A stretch of DNA of 64,000 nt from Paenibacillus sp. FSL R5-0517 (GTDB lineage Bacteria; Bacillota; Bacilli; Paenibacillales; Paenibacillaceae): the NCBI RefSeq assembly GCF_037974355.1, contig NZ_CP150235.1, positions 6,758,001-6,822,000 of the forward strand, written 5' to 3'. Shown one piece after another: positions 36,417 to 45,258 of the stretch (position 1 is the first letter of the stretch; every line of letters begins with the position of its first letter). Under the pieces are notes generated by a model that did not search any database, was not told the DNA's origin, and saw only the letters and a program-made list of their open reading frames with translations. A program made the translations under genes and the position numbers.

Positions 36417-39400
36417 ATGAAACTTATAACCTATAAAAAGATACCCCGATATGTATTGCTGTCGATTCTATTTCTCACTATTTTGCTTGGCTTTCGCTGG
36501 ATATGGTCCGAGTCTTTCGCTATACCCGAACATCCTGAACCCACCAAAGGCGTATTGGACCTTCGAGGCTGGGACATCGCCAACGCTTCACCCATATCCC
36601 TCGATGGAGAATGGGTATTTTACCCCCATGCGTTAATCTCTAATCGTGATATTAAAGTAGCAGACTACTCATCCGCACCCATACAAGTTCCCGGTGACTG
36701 GCGGAATGTGTTACCCCAATCCTCATCATCATTTGGATATGGAACATACCGTCTTCGCATACTTGTAGATCCATCCGTGAAGGAAGTCTCTCTCTGGGCT
36801 CAGAAAATCCAGACTTCATCCATTATCGAGATGAACGGGACCGTTGTTGCCGAATTTGGTCAACCCGCCACCCATGCCGAAGCCTACCGACCAGAAAGGA
36901 CTGCATTTGCGACTTCCTATGCGCTTGACGGTTCTTCCGAAATCAATCTCCTGGTGCAGACAGCTAACTTTGATGACCCATATAGCGGAGGGATCACGCG
37001 CTCTCTCTATTTTGGCTCTCCAGAAGCCATTGGAAGTGAACGGGGATTATCTATCGATCTGCAAAAGATTACGTTTGCCATACTGGTCTTGCATAGCTTA
37101 TACGCCTTTATTATGTTTCTGTTTATCCGCAAGGAACGAGCTCTGCTGACGTTCTCGATGCTAACACTAGTAGCTGCCCTAACGGTCACCTCTGACCATG
37201 ACAATCTGTTATTGAGTTGGATTCCACTCAACTTCACTTGGATCGTTAAGGCCAAAGCATTCTCCTATCCATTGTTCGCATTCTTTCTTGTACAGATGGC
37301 TCGAAGTTTCTCCCATAGTCTACAAGGCCGTAAACTATTTCGTATCTACGCCAGCGTGCTTGGTGTGTACTGTGTATTTTTGCTGATCGCACCGGTGACC
37401 TTGATCTACCATGTCCTTAAAATTGGACTATCTGATTTCCTGTACCTGTTTGCCATTGGCTGGTCTGTGTACCTGTTCTTCCGCATGGCAGCGGAGAAGC
37501 GAAGTGACGCAAGCTTTCTGCTCTTCGCGGCAACCAGCAGCTTATCCAGCGTATTGTGGGGAATCGTGAATTCGCGTAATGAAATTACCAACGTGTATTA
37601 CCCCATTGATGTGATTGCAGCCATATTCGGCTTCTCTGCCTATTGGTTCCGAAAGTACTTCCGTAATTCAAGCGAAATCGAGAAGTTGTACGAACAGCTC
37701 AAAGAGGAGGATCGACAGAAAGATCAGTTCCTTGTGAATACAGCTCATGAACTGCGTACACCGCTGCATGGCATCATCAATATTGCGGAAAGCATCGCGG
37801 TCCGTGAACGGCGTAAATCAGGCGGACAGCAAGCAGAAGACATGAAGCTGTTGGTTACCATTGGCCGACGCATGTCCCAACTGGTTGATGATCTCCTTGA
37901 CGTGATTCGCCTGAAGGAGAAGCGGATTACGCTTCAGAAGAAACCTTTGTCTCTTGCATCTGTCATTCCAGGCGTAATCGGCATGTTCCGATTCATGGCA
38001 GAGGGCAAGCCTGTCCATATGGAGGTAGACATTCCAGATACACTGCCACTTATCCAGGCCGATGAGAGAAGACTTGTTCAGGTGCTCTACAATTTGTTGC
38101 ATAATGCACTCAAATTCACCGATCAAGGTACGATTACCGTATCTGTCCGGGAACATGAAGAAAGCATTGTAATTCAAGTCCTGGATACAGGTGTGGGCAT
38201 AAGTGAGGAGATACAACAGCGAATATTCGAGGCCTATGAACAGGGAACCCCGGAGGCTCGTTTAAGTGGAGGAATCGGCCTCGGTCTTAATATCAGCAGA
38301 CAGCTCATCGAACTCCATGGGGGCCAGCTCACCGTGCAATCTGTACCTGGACAAGGTTCGAGCTTCCAAATCTCGCTTCCACGGGAAGATACCACATCGC
38401 AAACGGATCAGACTGAACAGCGATGGGAGGCTCACAGCTTTGACGAAATCGCGATTGCAGAGCCGCAGCAGCAGACCTTGTCCCATTCTCATGACAAGAC
38501 TGTCGCCCGCATTCTTACCGTTGATGATGATCCTGTAAACCTGCGAGTGCTAATCTCCATGCTGGCGAATGAGCCCTATCATATTCAACCTGCGGCCTCG
38601 GCCCTTGAAGCACTCCAATTGCTGGATCAGGAGCCGTGGGACTTACTGATTGCCGATGTCATGATGCCTCATATGTCCGGTTATGAACTGACAGAGAACG
38701 TACGCAAACGTTATTCGGTATCAGAGCTACCCATCCTGTTGTTGACGGCTCGTAACGAACCAGCGGATGTTTACGCCGGATTCATGGCTGGTGCAACGGA
38801 CTATGTTACCAAACCCGTGGATGCCGTTGAGTTAAGGCATCGCATCGGATCACTAATCGTGCTGAAACAATCCATCGATGAGCGACTGCGTATGGAAGCT
38901 GCCTACTTACAGGCACAGATTCAGCCCCATTTTCTTTTTAATACGCTCAATTCCATCATGGTGCTTAGTGAGATAGACACGGAGCGAATGCAGAGACTGG
39001 GTGATACGTTTATCGAATATCTTCAGACCAGCTTTCATTTTGTCAATTCGGAGAAAATGGTTGAGGTCACGCATGAGTTGGATCTCTCCCGTGCCTATCT
39101 CTACATTGAGAAAGAACGTTTCATGGATCGGCTGAATGTCATCTGGGATATTCCAGATGATCTTGATCTTTCGCTGCCGCCACTCACCATTCAACCGCTC
39201 ATTGAAAATGCAGTACGACATGGCGTTCTAAGCAAAGTTGAGGGTGGAACCGTGCATATCCGGATCATCAACCAAACAGCATCCACCCTCATTGAGATTG
39301 AGGATGATGGTGTGGGGATGCAGCCCGAGCAGATTGAACGCGCACTTGCGTGGCCTAAGAGAGGATCTGGGGGAACTGGAGGGATCGGATTAACCAATAC

Positions 39401-39512
39401 ACATCGCCGGTTGACTCAGATGTACGGACAGGGCTTAAGCATCGTCAGCTCACCAGGCCAAGGTACGAAAGTATCCTTTGTCATCCCTTTGGACCGCAGC
39501 ACAGGAGTCTGA
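36417..39512 (+). CDS. Giant hybrid sensor kinase with two kinase modules (system 2)
   Basis: 1032 aa, same order of domains as the kinase at 9738: transmembrane helix, 7TMR-DISM-type outer domain (VLDLRGWDIANASPISLDGE), seven membrane helices, HisKA with His444 (NTAHELRTPLHG), HATPase, receiver with Asp in LLIADVMMPHMSGYEL, LytS-type His kinase (QPHFLFNTLNSIM) and a second HATPase. The open frame extends back to 36135 but overlaps the divergent regulator; ATG 36417 begins just before the first helix. Its ribosome site is weak, and ATG 36375 is an alternative. Shared domain order and closely similar motifs point to duplication of system 1 followed by an inversion of one gene. Confidence 0.85.
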   Translation: MKLITYKKIPRYVLLSILFLTILLGFRWIWSESFAIPEHPEPTKGVLDLRGWDIANASPISLDGEWVFYPHALISNRDIKVADYSSAPIQVPGDWRNVLPQSSSSFGYGTYRLRILVDPSVKEVSLWAQKIQTSSIIEMNGTVVAEFGQPATHAEAYRPERTAFATSYALDGSSEINLLVQTANFDDPYSGGITRSLYFGSPEAIGSERGLSIDLQKITFAILVLHSLYAFIMFLFIRKERALLTFSMLTLVAALTVTSDHDNLLLSWIPLNFTWIVKAKAFSYPLFAFFLVQMARSFSHSLQGRKLFRIYASVLGVYCVFLLIAPVTLIYHVLKIGLSDFLYLFAIGWSVYLFFRMAAEKRSDASFLLFAATSSLSSVLWGIVNSRNEITNVYYPIDVIAAIFGFSAYWFRKYFRNSSEIEKLYEQLKEEDRQKDQFLVNTAHELRTPLHGIINIAESIAVRERRKSGGQQAEDMKLLVTIGRRMSQLVDDLLDVIRLKEKRITLQKKPLSLASVIPGVIGMFRFMAEGKPVHMEVDIPDTLPLIQADERRLVQVLYNLLHNALKFTDQGTITVSVREHEESIVIQVLDTGVGISEEIQQRIFEAYEQGTPEARLSGGIGLGLNISRQLIELHGGQLTVQSVPGQGSSFQISLPREDTTSQTDQTEQRWEAHSFDEIAIAEPQQQTLSHSHDKTVARILTVDDDPVNLRVLISMLANEPYHIQPAASALEALQLLDQEPWDLLIADVMMPHMSGYELTENVRKRYSVSELPILLLTARNEPADVYAGFMAGATDYVTKPVDAVELRHRIGSLIVLKQSIDERLRMEAAYLQAQIQPHFLFNTLNSIMVLSEIDTERMQRLGDTFIEYLQTSFHFVNSEKMVEVTHELDLSRAYLYIEKERFMDRLNVIWDIPDDLDLSLPPLTIQPLIENAVRHGVLSKVEGGTVHIRIINQTASTLIEIEDDGVGMQPEQIERALAWPKRGSGGTGGIGLTNTHRRLTQMYGQGLSIVSSPGQGTKVSFVIPLDRSTGV

Positions 39513-39662
39513 ATGATAAGATAGTTCTGTAACGCTACAACAGGCATTCTGCACAGTCCGTATCCGTATGCTTCATGTGATGTCTAAGGTGAACGCGATA
39601 GTGAAGGACATATTCATGTTCTGGTTCAACTCCAAATTCAGTCATATCAAATAAAACGAAAA

Positions 39663-39699
39663 AAGAGCTAAGCACGGGCTTCATCCCGGTTTAGCTCTT
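39663..39699 (-). terminator. Terminator after the mqo gene
   Basis: AAGAGCTAA/TTAGCTCTT outer stem, CGGG/CCCG inner stem, then TTTTTTCGTTTT on the minus strand. Confidence 0.85.
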
Positions 39700-39737
39700 C
39701 TTTCGCTTGATTATTATCTAACTCGATAAGCTAGATG

Positions 39738-41243
39738 TTATACATGCAGGGCTTGTTTTTCATCCGATAATCCCAGTGCCTTGGCAGTTGAAGAATGAAC
39801 CTCTTTGAGAAGATCCAGATTCTCCACAAGGGAGATGCCATAGGATGGAATCATTTCCTTGATCTTCGGCTCCCATGCCTCCATATGCTGCGGGAAGCAA
39901 CGCTGAAGAATCTCAAGCATGACCTGAACCGCAGTGGATGCACCCGGTGATGCACCCAGCAAAGCCGCGATTGTTCCATCTGCAGATGTAACTACTTCCG
40001 TACCGAATTGGAGCGTACCCTTGCCACCTTGAACGGTATCCTTGATGACCTGCACACGCTGCCCTGCCAGAACCATATCCCAATCTTCGCTCTTCGCACC
40101 CGGAACAAAGTCACGCAATTCTGCCATGCGTTGTTCTTTGGATAACATCAGTTGTTGGATCAGGTACTTGGTCAAAGAGATTTCTTTGACACCTGCTGCG
40201 AGCATCGTAAGCAGATTATGCATCTTAACCGACGTGATTAAGTCGGCATTGGAACCCGTCTTCAGGAACTTCGGCGAGAATCCGGCAAATGGCCCGAATA
40301 ATAGCGACTTCTTATTGTCGATGAATCGGGTATCCAGATGCGGAACGGACATCGGCGGAGCCCCTACCGAAGCCTTGCCATATACCTTGGCGTGATGCTG
40401 TTCCACGACTTTTGGATTTTTGCACACCATAAAGATACCACTGACCGGGAATCCGCCGATATGTTTACCTTCCGGAATGCCCGTCTTCTGGAGCAGATGC
40501 AGACTTCCGCCGCCTGCGCCAATAAAGACGAATTTCGCCTTATGGCGTTCGACTGCACCGCTCTCCAGATTTTTCACAGTTAATTCCCATTGTCCATCAT
40601 TGGTACGTTTCATATTCTTCACGCTATGTTGGTAGTGGATCGCCACGTTTTGTTCCTTCAGGTGTCCGATTAGCATACGCGTTAAAGCACCAAAGTTAAC
40701 GTCCGTACCGGAGTCAATTTTGGTCGCCGCAACAGGTTCATTACTTGTTCGATCTTTCATCATCAGCGGCATCCATTTCGCCAGCTCTTTCTTGTCATCC
40801 GAGAATTCCATGCCTGCGAACAGCGGGTGATTCGATAAGGAGTCATAACGTCTTTTTAGAAACTGGACGTTGCTCTCTCCGTGTACATAACTCAAATGAG
40901 GAATCGGCATAATGAAATCCCGCGGATTACGAATCAGACGGCTATTGACGAGATAGGACCAAAATTGCTTTGAGATCTGAAATTGTTCATTCACTTTAAT
41001 CGCTTTGCTAATATCTACGGTTCCGTCTGGTCGTTCAACGGTATAGTTAAGTTCGCACAATGCAGCATGCCCGGTTCCGGCATTATTCCATTCGTTGGAG
41101 CTTTCCTCTCCTGCAGTGGCTAGCTTTTCGAAAACCTTAATATTCCAGTCTGGTGCCAATTCTTTTAGCAAAGTTCCCAAAGTTGCACTCATAATTCCGG
41201 CACCAATCAAGATAACATCTGTACTCGTTTGTCCCTGGCTCAT
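39738..41243 (-). CDS. mqo: Malate:quinone oxidoreductase
   Basis: 501-aa FAD flavoprotein of the membrane surface that oxidises malate to oxaloacetate and passes electrons to the quinone pool, replacing or complementing NAD-malate dehydrogenase in the TCA cycle. The ADP-binding motif VILIGAGIMSATLGTLL is at the N-terminus, followed by NEWNNAGTGHAALCELNY, and GASPGASTAVQVMLEILQRCF near the C-terminus; length matches the family (about 500 aa). Single gene with its own terminator. Confidence 0.95.
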   Translation of the reverse strand: MSQGQTSTDVILIGAGIMSATLGTLLKELAPDWNIKVFEKLATAGEESSNEWNNAGTGHAALCELNYTVERPDGTVDISKAIKVNEQFQISKQFWSYLVNSRLIRNPRDFIMPIPHLSYVHGESNVQFLKRRYDSLSNHPLFAGMEFSDDKKELAKWMPLMMKDRTSNEPVAATKIDSGTDVNFGALTRMLIGHLKEQNVAIHYQHSVKNMKRTNDGQWELTVKNLESGAVERHKAKFVFIGAGGGSLHLLQKTGIPEGKHIGGFPVSGIFMVCKNPKVVEQHHAKVYGKASVGAPPMSVPHLDTRFIDNKKSLLFGPFAGFSPKFLKTGSNADLITSVKMHNLLTMLAAGVKEISLTKYLIQQLMLSKEQRMAELRDFVPGAKSEDWDMVLAGQRVQVIKDTVQGGKGTLQFGTEVVTSADGTIAALLGASPGASTAVQVMLEILQRCFPQHMEAWEPKIKEMIPSYGISLVENLDLLKEVHSSTAKALGLSDEKQALHV

Positions 41244-41652
41244 GTCTACCGTCCTTATATCCTATATTTGCCAAAAGGATGTAAGCGTTATCGATTTGGC
41301 ATTTGCAGCAAGCCCATTCTTGAACGGGGTCGCACCTTCTCTGAATGATTATAACCTTGATCTAGTGTATCAATAATATAGAGCAATTTAAATATGCAAT
41401 TTCAAGATATTTGCTATTCCATCAGTATACGCTAGTTTACATCGGAACGTTAGCCCGGTTATAGGCCTGAAAGATATATTTGTTCAAAACAAAGAAAGGA
41501 GCCCGGTTTTAGTGGGACTTGGCACATGAAATGTTGTATAGCCTTACTTAACTCGTGAAAAGGGATGCACCAAAAGCCGCTTACGAATCGCTTCGCATGG
41601 CGGCTTTATATTAAAGATTACCCCTTACCACCCCCGGCGTTTCCGGGAGTAC
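41244..41652. other. Intergenic region
   Basis: No gene seen. Holds a TATAAT-like box on the minus strand (41348-41353) that may belong to the mqo promoter and the hairpin at 41573-41607 ending the ABC importer operon. Confidence 0.4.
41573..41607 (-). terminator. Probable terminator of the metal-type ABC importer operon
   Basis: AAAGCCGC/GCGGCTTT arms with further inner pairing; weak TTTT tail on the minus strand. Confidence 0.55.
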
Positions 41653-42666
41653 TCAGAAAATCGAAATCAGTTCCTTTGTATACGGATGGCGTTCTTCAGC
41701 GAACAACGCATCTGCGCCAAAGCGGTCAACGATCTGGCCTTCCCGCATGACAATGATGCGCTGACTCATCCGATGTACCGCGGCCAAATCATGCGAGATG
41801 AACACGTATGACAGACCAAGCGATGTCCGCAGGTCGGTGAGCAACTGCAAAACGGCACCTTGAGAGATAACGTCCAGGCTGGCCGTCGGTTCATCCAGAA
41901 CGACAACGTCCGGCTCAATGCCAATGGCACGTGCGATCGTGACCCGCTGACGCTGTCCACCACTTAGCTCGTGCGGATAACGTCCAGCTACATCGCGAGG
42001 AAGCTCGACCGCTTCAAGCAGCTTTTGCACGTAAGCCTCCTTCGATGTGTAGGTAAAGTGGGACAGTTCTGCGTCCCGTCCAAGCTGTTCGTAAGGATCG
42101 ATTAGCGAGTCGGATATCTTGAGCTTTGGATTCAGTGCAGCCATTGGGTTCTGAAACACAATCTGAATCTTTCGCCGATGAGGTCGCAACCGTCGGCCGC
42201 TCAGCCGCGCGATATCCTGTCCGCCCAGTGTAATCGAGCCTGTATCTGCATCTTCGATCCGAAGCAGACAGCGGGCGAGCGTACTCTTGCCACACCCGCT
42301 CTCCCCAACCAGACCAAGACACTCGCCACGGTTCAGGGTGAAGGAAATATCATCTACAGCTGGTCGGTCTGCACCTGCATACGTTCGGCTGAGATGTTCC
42401 ACCTGAAGCACGGGATGATTTAGGATGCTGGGAGAGGAAGTAGTCTTTGCAACGGCGTTATCTATAACGGTATCTGTATCCGCATGATCTGAATCTGTAG
42501 CATTTATGACTGCCTGATCTGTATCTATAGTATCTATGACCACATGGTCTGTAACTGCATTGTCTATCTCTGTATGGTTTGCGCCTTTAGCACGGTCATG
42601 AACTCGCACATTGGATTCGTCAGACTGCACAAATCCTTGACGTCCTTCATTTGAAGTCGTCTTCAT
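41653..42666 (-). CDS. ABC transporter ATP-binding protein (OppF/NikE-like) with Asp-rich N-terminal extension
   Basis: 337 aa. Walker A GESGCGKST near 128, signature LSGGQRQR, Walker B VVLDEPTASLD and the switch His (FISHDLAAVHRMSQRI) are intact. Unusual is an N-terminal extension of about 80 residues before VLQVEHLSRTY, built of Asp/Ile/Thr/Val/Ala repeats (HVVIDTIDTDQAVINATDSD) encoded by irregular short repeats in DNA. Last gene of the five-gene operon; ATGA overlap with the other ATPase gene. Confidence 0.85.
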   Translation of the reverse strand: MKTTSNEGRQGFVQSDESNVRVHDRAKGANHTEIDNAVTDHVVIDTIDTDQAVINATDSDHADTDTVIDNAVAKTTSSPSILNHPVLQVEHLSRTYAGADRPAVDDISFTLNRGECLGLVGESGCGKSTLARCLLRIEDADTGSITLGGQDIARLSGRRLRPHRRKIQIVFQNPMAALNPKLKISDSLIDPYEQLGRDAELSHFTYTSKEAYVQKLLEAVELPRDVAGRYPHELSGGQRQRVTIARAIGIEPDVVVLDEPTASLDVISQGAVLQLLTDLRTSLGLSYVFISHDLAAVHRMSQRIIVMREGQIVDRFGADALFAEERHPYTKELISIF

Positions 42667-43463
42667 TCTGTTCCCGCCTCCTTCAATCCCGACTTCAGTG
42701 AGCGGCTCAGAACGGGAGCTGCTTCGATTAACTGGCGTGTATATTCATGCTGAGGATGGTCAAGAATGCGATGCTTGCCGCCCGATTCGACGATCTGCCC
42801 TTCCTTCATAACAGCCAAGCGGCTGGCATAGCGACGTACATGACGCCAGTCGTGCGTGATAAACAGAATCGCACAGCCCGTCTCCGCTTGTTTGCGTGCC
42901 AGCAGTTCCAATACGCGGTGCCCGGATACACTGTCCAGTGCCGTTGTCGCTTCGTCAGCGATCAGCAGACGAGGGGAGAGCATCAGCGATGTGGCAATAG
43001 AAGCCCGCTGAAGCTGTCCACCGCTCAACTGGAACGGATATCGGCGCAGCAATTCAGCGCCAAGGCCAACCGATTCCAATGCTTCCTCCGCCCGTTTCTT
43101 GCGGATGGCAGAAGACTTCTCCCCATGTACCTTCTGGTATTCATCAAAGTGTCCACCAATGCTACGAAATGGCGTAAACGCTCCCTGATAGTCTTGAAAA
43201 ATATATGAGATGCGGCTTCCCCGCAGGGCTCGCATCTCCTTTGGCTTCCGTTCGAGCAGGTTGCTGCCCTCGAACATGACTCGCCCCGACGCATGCAGGT
43301 TGGGCGGCAGCAGACGACCAATGGCTTGCGAGAGCAAGCTTTTGCCACTACCGCTCTGTCCAACGAGTGCCATGAATTCACCTTCGCGAACAGCCAGAGA
43401 GACTCGATCTACAATAGTCCGATCCCGGCTAGAGATGCTCAGTTCCTCAATGGAGAGAATCAT
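42663..43463 (-). CDS. ABC transporter ATP-binding protein (OppD/NikD-like)
   Basis: 266 aa. Walker A VGQSGSGKS near 35, Q-loop region FQDYQGAF, signature LSGGQLQRASIA, Walker B LLIADEATTALD and switch His (FITHDWRHVRRY) are all present. The phrase LFITHDWRHVRRYASR is characteristic of the Nik/Opp subfamily ATPases. Overlaps both neighbours by 4 bp. Forms the second ATPase of a heterodimeric importer. Confidence 0.9.
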   Translation of the reverse strand: MILSIEELSISSRDRTIVDRVSLAVREGEFMALVGQSGSGKSLLSQAIGRLLPPNLHASGRVMFEGSNLLERKPKEMRALRGSRISYIFQDYQGAFTPFRSIGGHFDEYQKVHGEKSSAIRKKRAEEALESVGLGAELLRRYPFQLSGGQLQRASIATSLMLSPRLLIADEATTALDSVSGHRVLELLARKQAETGCAILFITHDWRHVRRYASRLAVMKEGQIVESGGKHRILDHPQHEYTRQLIEAAPVLSRSLKSGLKEAGTE

Positions 43464-44314
43464 GGCTGCACCTCCTTCTTCACATCAAAGCGGTCTCGCA
43501 GATAGTCGCCCAGCATGTTGGCAAGCAGGACTACCGAGACAATGGCAAGACCCGGGTAGATCATCAGCTCCGGCCGAGACTGGAAGTAAGGCCGTGAGTC
43601 ATTCAGCATCGCTCCCCATTCAGGTGTTGGCGGTTGTGCACCTAGGCCAATGTAAGACAGTGATGAGATGAGCAGGATGATTTTGCCCAGATCAAGACTG
43701 GCCAGCACGAGCACATGCCCTGCGATATGTGGAAGCAGATGTTTTCTCATGATACGACCGTCCGAAAGTCCATTGGTGCGGGCGATGCGAATGTAATCCT
43801 TTTGGGACTCCGATAAAACCGTACTTCGAACGAGACGCGCATAACTAACCCACTTCACGATTACGATCGCCAATACCAGATTGCCGATTCCGGCCCCAAG
43901 CAGACCACTTAGCACAATCGCGACAATGGTATCGGGAAAAGCAAGAAAGGCATCCGCGATCCGCATGAACAGTTTATCGACCCAGCCGCGTTTGTATCCT
44001 GCGATCAAGCCAAACGGAATACCGATCAGTAGTGCAGCACCGAGTGCCAGCAGGCTATAACCCAACGTTTGACCGCCGCCAAGCAACAGACGTGTCATAA
44101 CATCACGTCCCAGATGGTCGGTGCCGAACGGATGGAGAGCACTTGCCCCCTGCAATCGTCCACGCAGATCGGTTAACGTATGGTCATGTTTTAAGTATAA
44201 AAAGGCATATAAGGAGGCCCCGATGACCAGCAGTGCAAATAACAGACCGATGATCGCCTGCCAGCTATGTTTTTTAGATTTTGCAGTTGAAATGGGCAGG
44301 GGTATGGTTTTCAT
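43460..44314 (-). CDS. ABC transporter permease (OppC/NikC-like)
   Basis: 284-aa membrane permease with an N-terminal OppC_N-type helix (KHSWQAIIGLLFALLVIGAS), then GTDHLGRDVMTRLLLGG, typical of the C-type permease of nickel/peptide importers, and the ATPase-docking segment SLSYIGLGAQPPTPEWGAML. About six membrane helices. The start overlaps the other permease gene's stop by 1 bp (TAATG) and its end overlaps the OppD-like gene by 4 bp. Confidence 0.9.
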   Translation of the reverse strand: MKTIPLPISTAKSKKHSWQAIIGLLFALLVIGASLYAFLYLKHDHTLTDLRGRLQGASALHPFGTDHLGRDVMTRLLLGGGQTLGYSLLALGAALLIGIPFGLIAGYKRGWVDKLFMRIADAFLAFPDTIVAIVLSGLLGAGIGNLVLAIVIVKWVSYARLVRSTVLSESQKDYIRIARTNGLSDGRIMRKHLLPHIAGHVLVLASLDLGKIILLISSLSYIGLGAQPPTPEWGAMLNDSRPYFQSRPELMIYPGLAIVSVVLLANMLGDYLRDRFDVKKEVQP

Positions 44315-45258
44315 CAGTGGGCCTCCTTTTCCTTGAGTTTCATTTCAGGATTCAAATAACGATAAGACAGGTCAATCGCCGTATTCACGAGGAATACCAC
44401 GACAGCCATGATCAGGATGTAACCCTGAATCAGAGGATAATCACGCTGGCGGATGGCATCAACGACAAGCTTGCCGATACCCGGATAAGCGAACAACACT
44501 TCAATCACGACAACTCCGCCAATCAGGCTGCCGAGACTTACGCCAAATACCGTAATGACAGGCGGAAGACTATGCCGAAACGCGTGTAGCATGAAGATCC
44601 GGCCTTCGGATAACCCTCTTGCCCGGGCGGATCGAACGAACTCCTGGCTAAGAGAATCCAACAAGCTGGAACGCAAAAGACGCACATAAACGCTGGAGAT
44701 GGCAAGTCCCAGCGTCAGAGATGGCAGAATAAGTGAGGTGAATCCATCCCGGCCCATGGTCGGCAGATTGCCAAAGCGTACGCCGAACATGTCGATCAGG
44801 ATCAGACCCAGCCAGAAGCTTGGCACCGCCGCACCCACAATGGAGAGCATGCGGCTGCCGCGGTCAATCCAACTTCCACGATGAAGCGCTGATAGCGAGC
44901 CGAGCGGGATCGCAATGACGAGCATAACCAACAGCGCGCCAATCGTGAGTTCAGCCGTGGCTGGCAGCGCACGCATCAGAGTCTGCATGACGGGCTGGCC
45001 TGTCGAATACGACACACCGAAGTCGAACCGAACAAAATCGAGCAACCAGTTGCCAAACTGGACAGGAAGCGAATCGTTGAAGCCCATCTCCTCACGTACA
45101 GCTTCAACCTGCTCCTGACTGACGGACAGTTCGTCTACGTTCAGGATCGTCAGCACCGGATCACCCGGAGCCAGACGAATGAACAGGAAGCTCACAAACA
45201 TAATGAACAACAGAAAAATAAATACCTCAAGGAACTTGCGAAGCAAAATGCGAAACAT
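44314..45258 (-). CDS. ABC transporter permease (OppB/NikB-like)
   Basis: 314-aa permease with the N-terminal phrase MFVSFLFIRLAPGDPV, six membrane helices and the docking loop EFVRSARARGLSEGRIFMLH, followed by VVIEVLFAYPGIGKLVVDAI. This is the B-type partner in nickel/oligopeptide importers. It shares one base with each neighbour, so the whole operon is tightly coupled. Confidence 0.9.
   Translation of the reverse strand: MFRILLRKFLEVFIFLLFIMFVSFLFIRLAPGDPVLTILNVDELSVSQEQVEAVREEMGFNDSLPVQFGNWLLDFVRFDFGVSYSTGQPVMQTLMRALPATAELTIGALLVMLVIAIPLGSLSALHRGSWIDRGSRMLSIVGAAVPSFWLGLILIDMFGVRFGNLPTMGRDGFTSLILPSLTLGLAISSVYVRLLRSSLLDSLSQEFVRSARARGLSEGRIFMLHAFRHSLPPVITVFGVSLGSLIGGVVVIEVLFAYPGIGKLVVDAIRQRDYPLIQGYILIMAVVVFLVNTAIDLSYRYLNPEMKLKEKEAH

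Noticed and set aside
42178..42423. Small plus-strand frames across the ABC importer and kinase genes
   Set aside because: They are shadows of well-supported minus-strand genes with no start signals.
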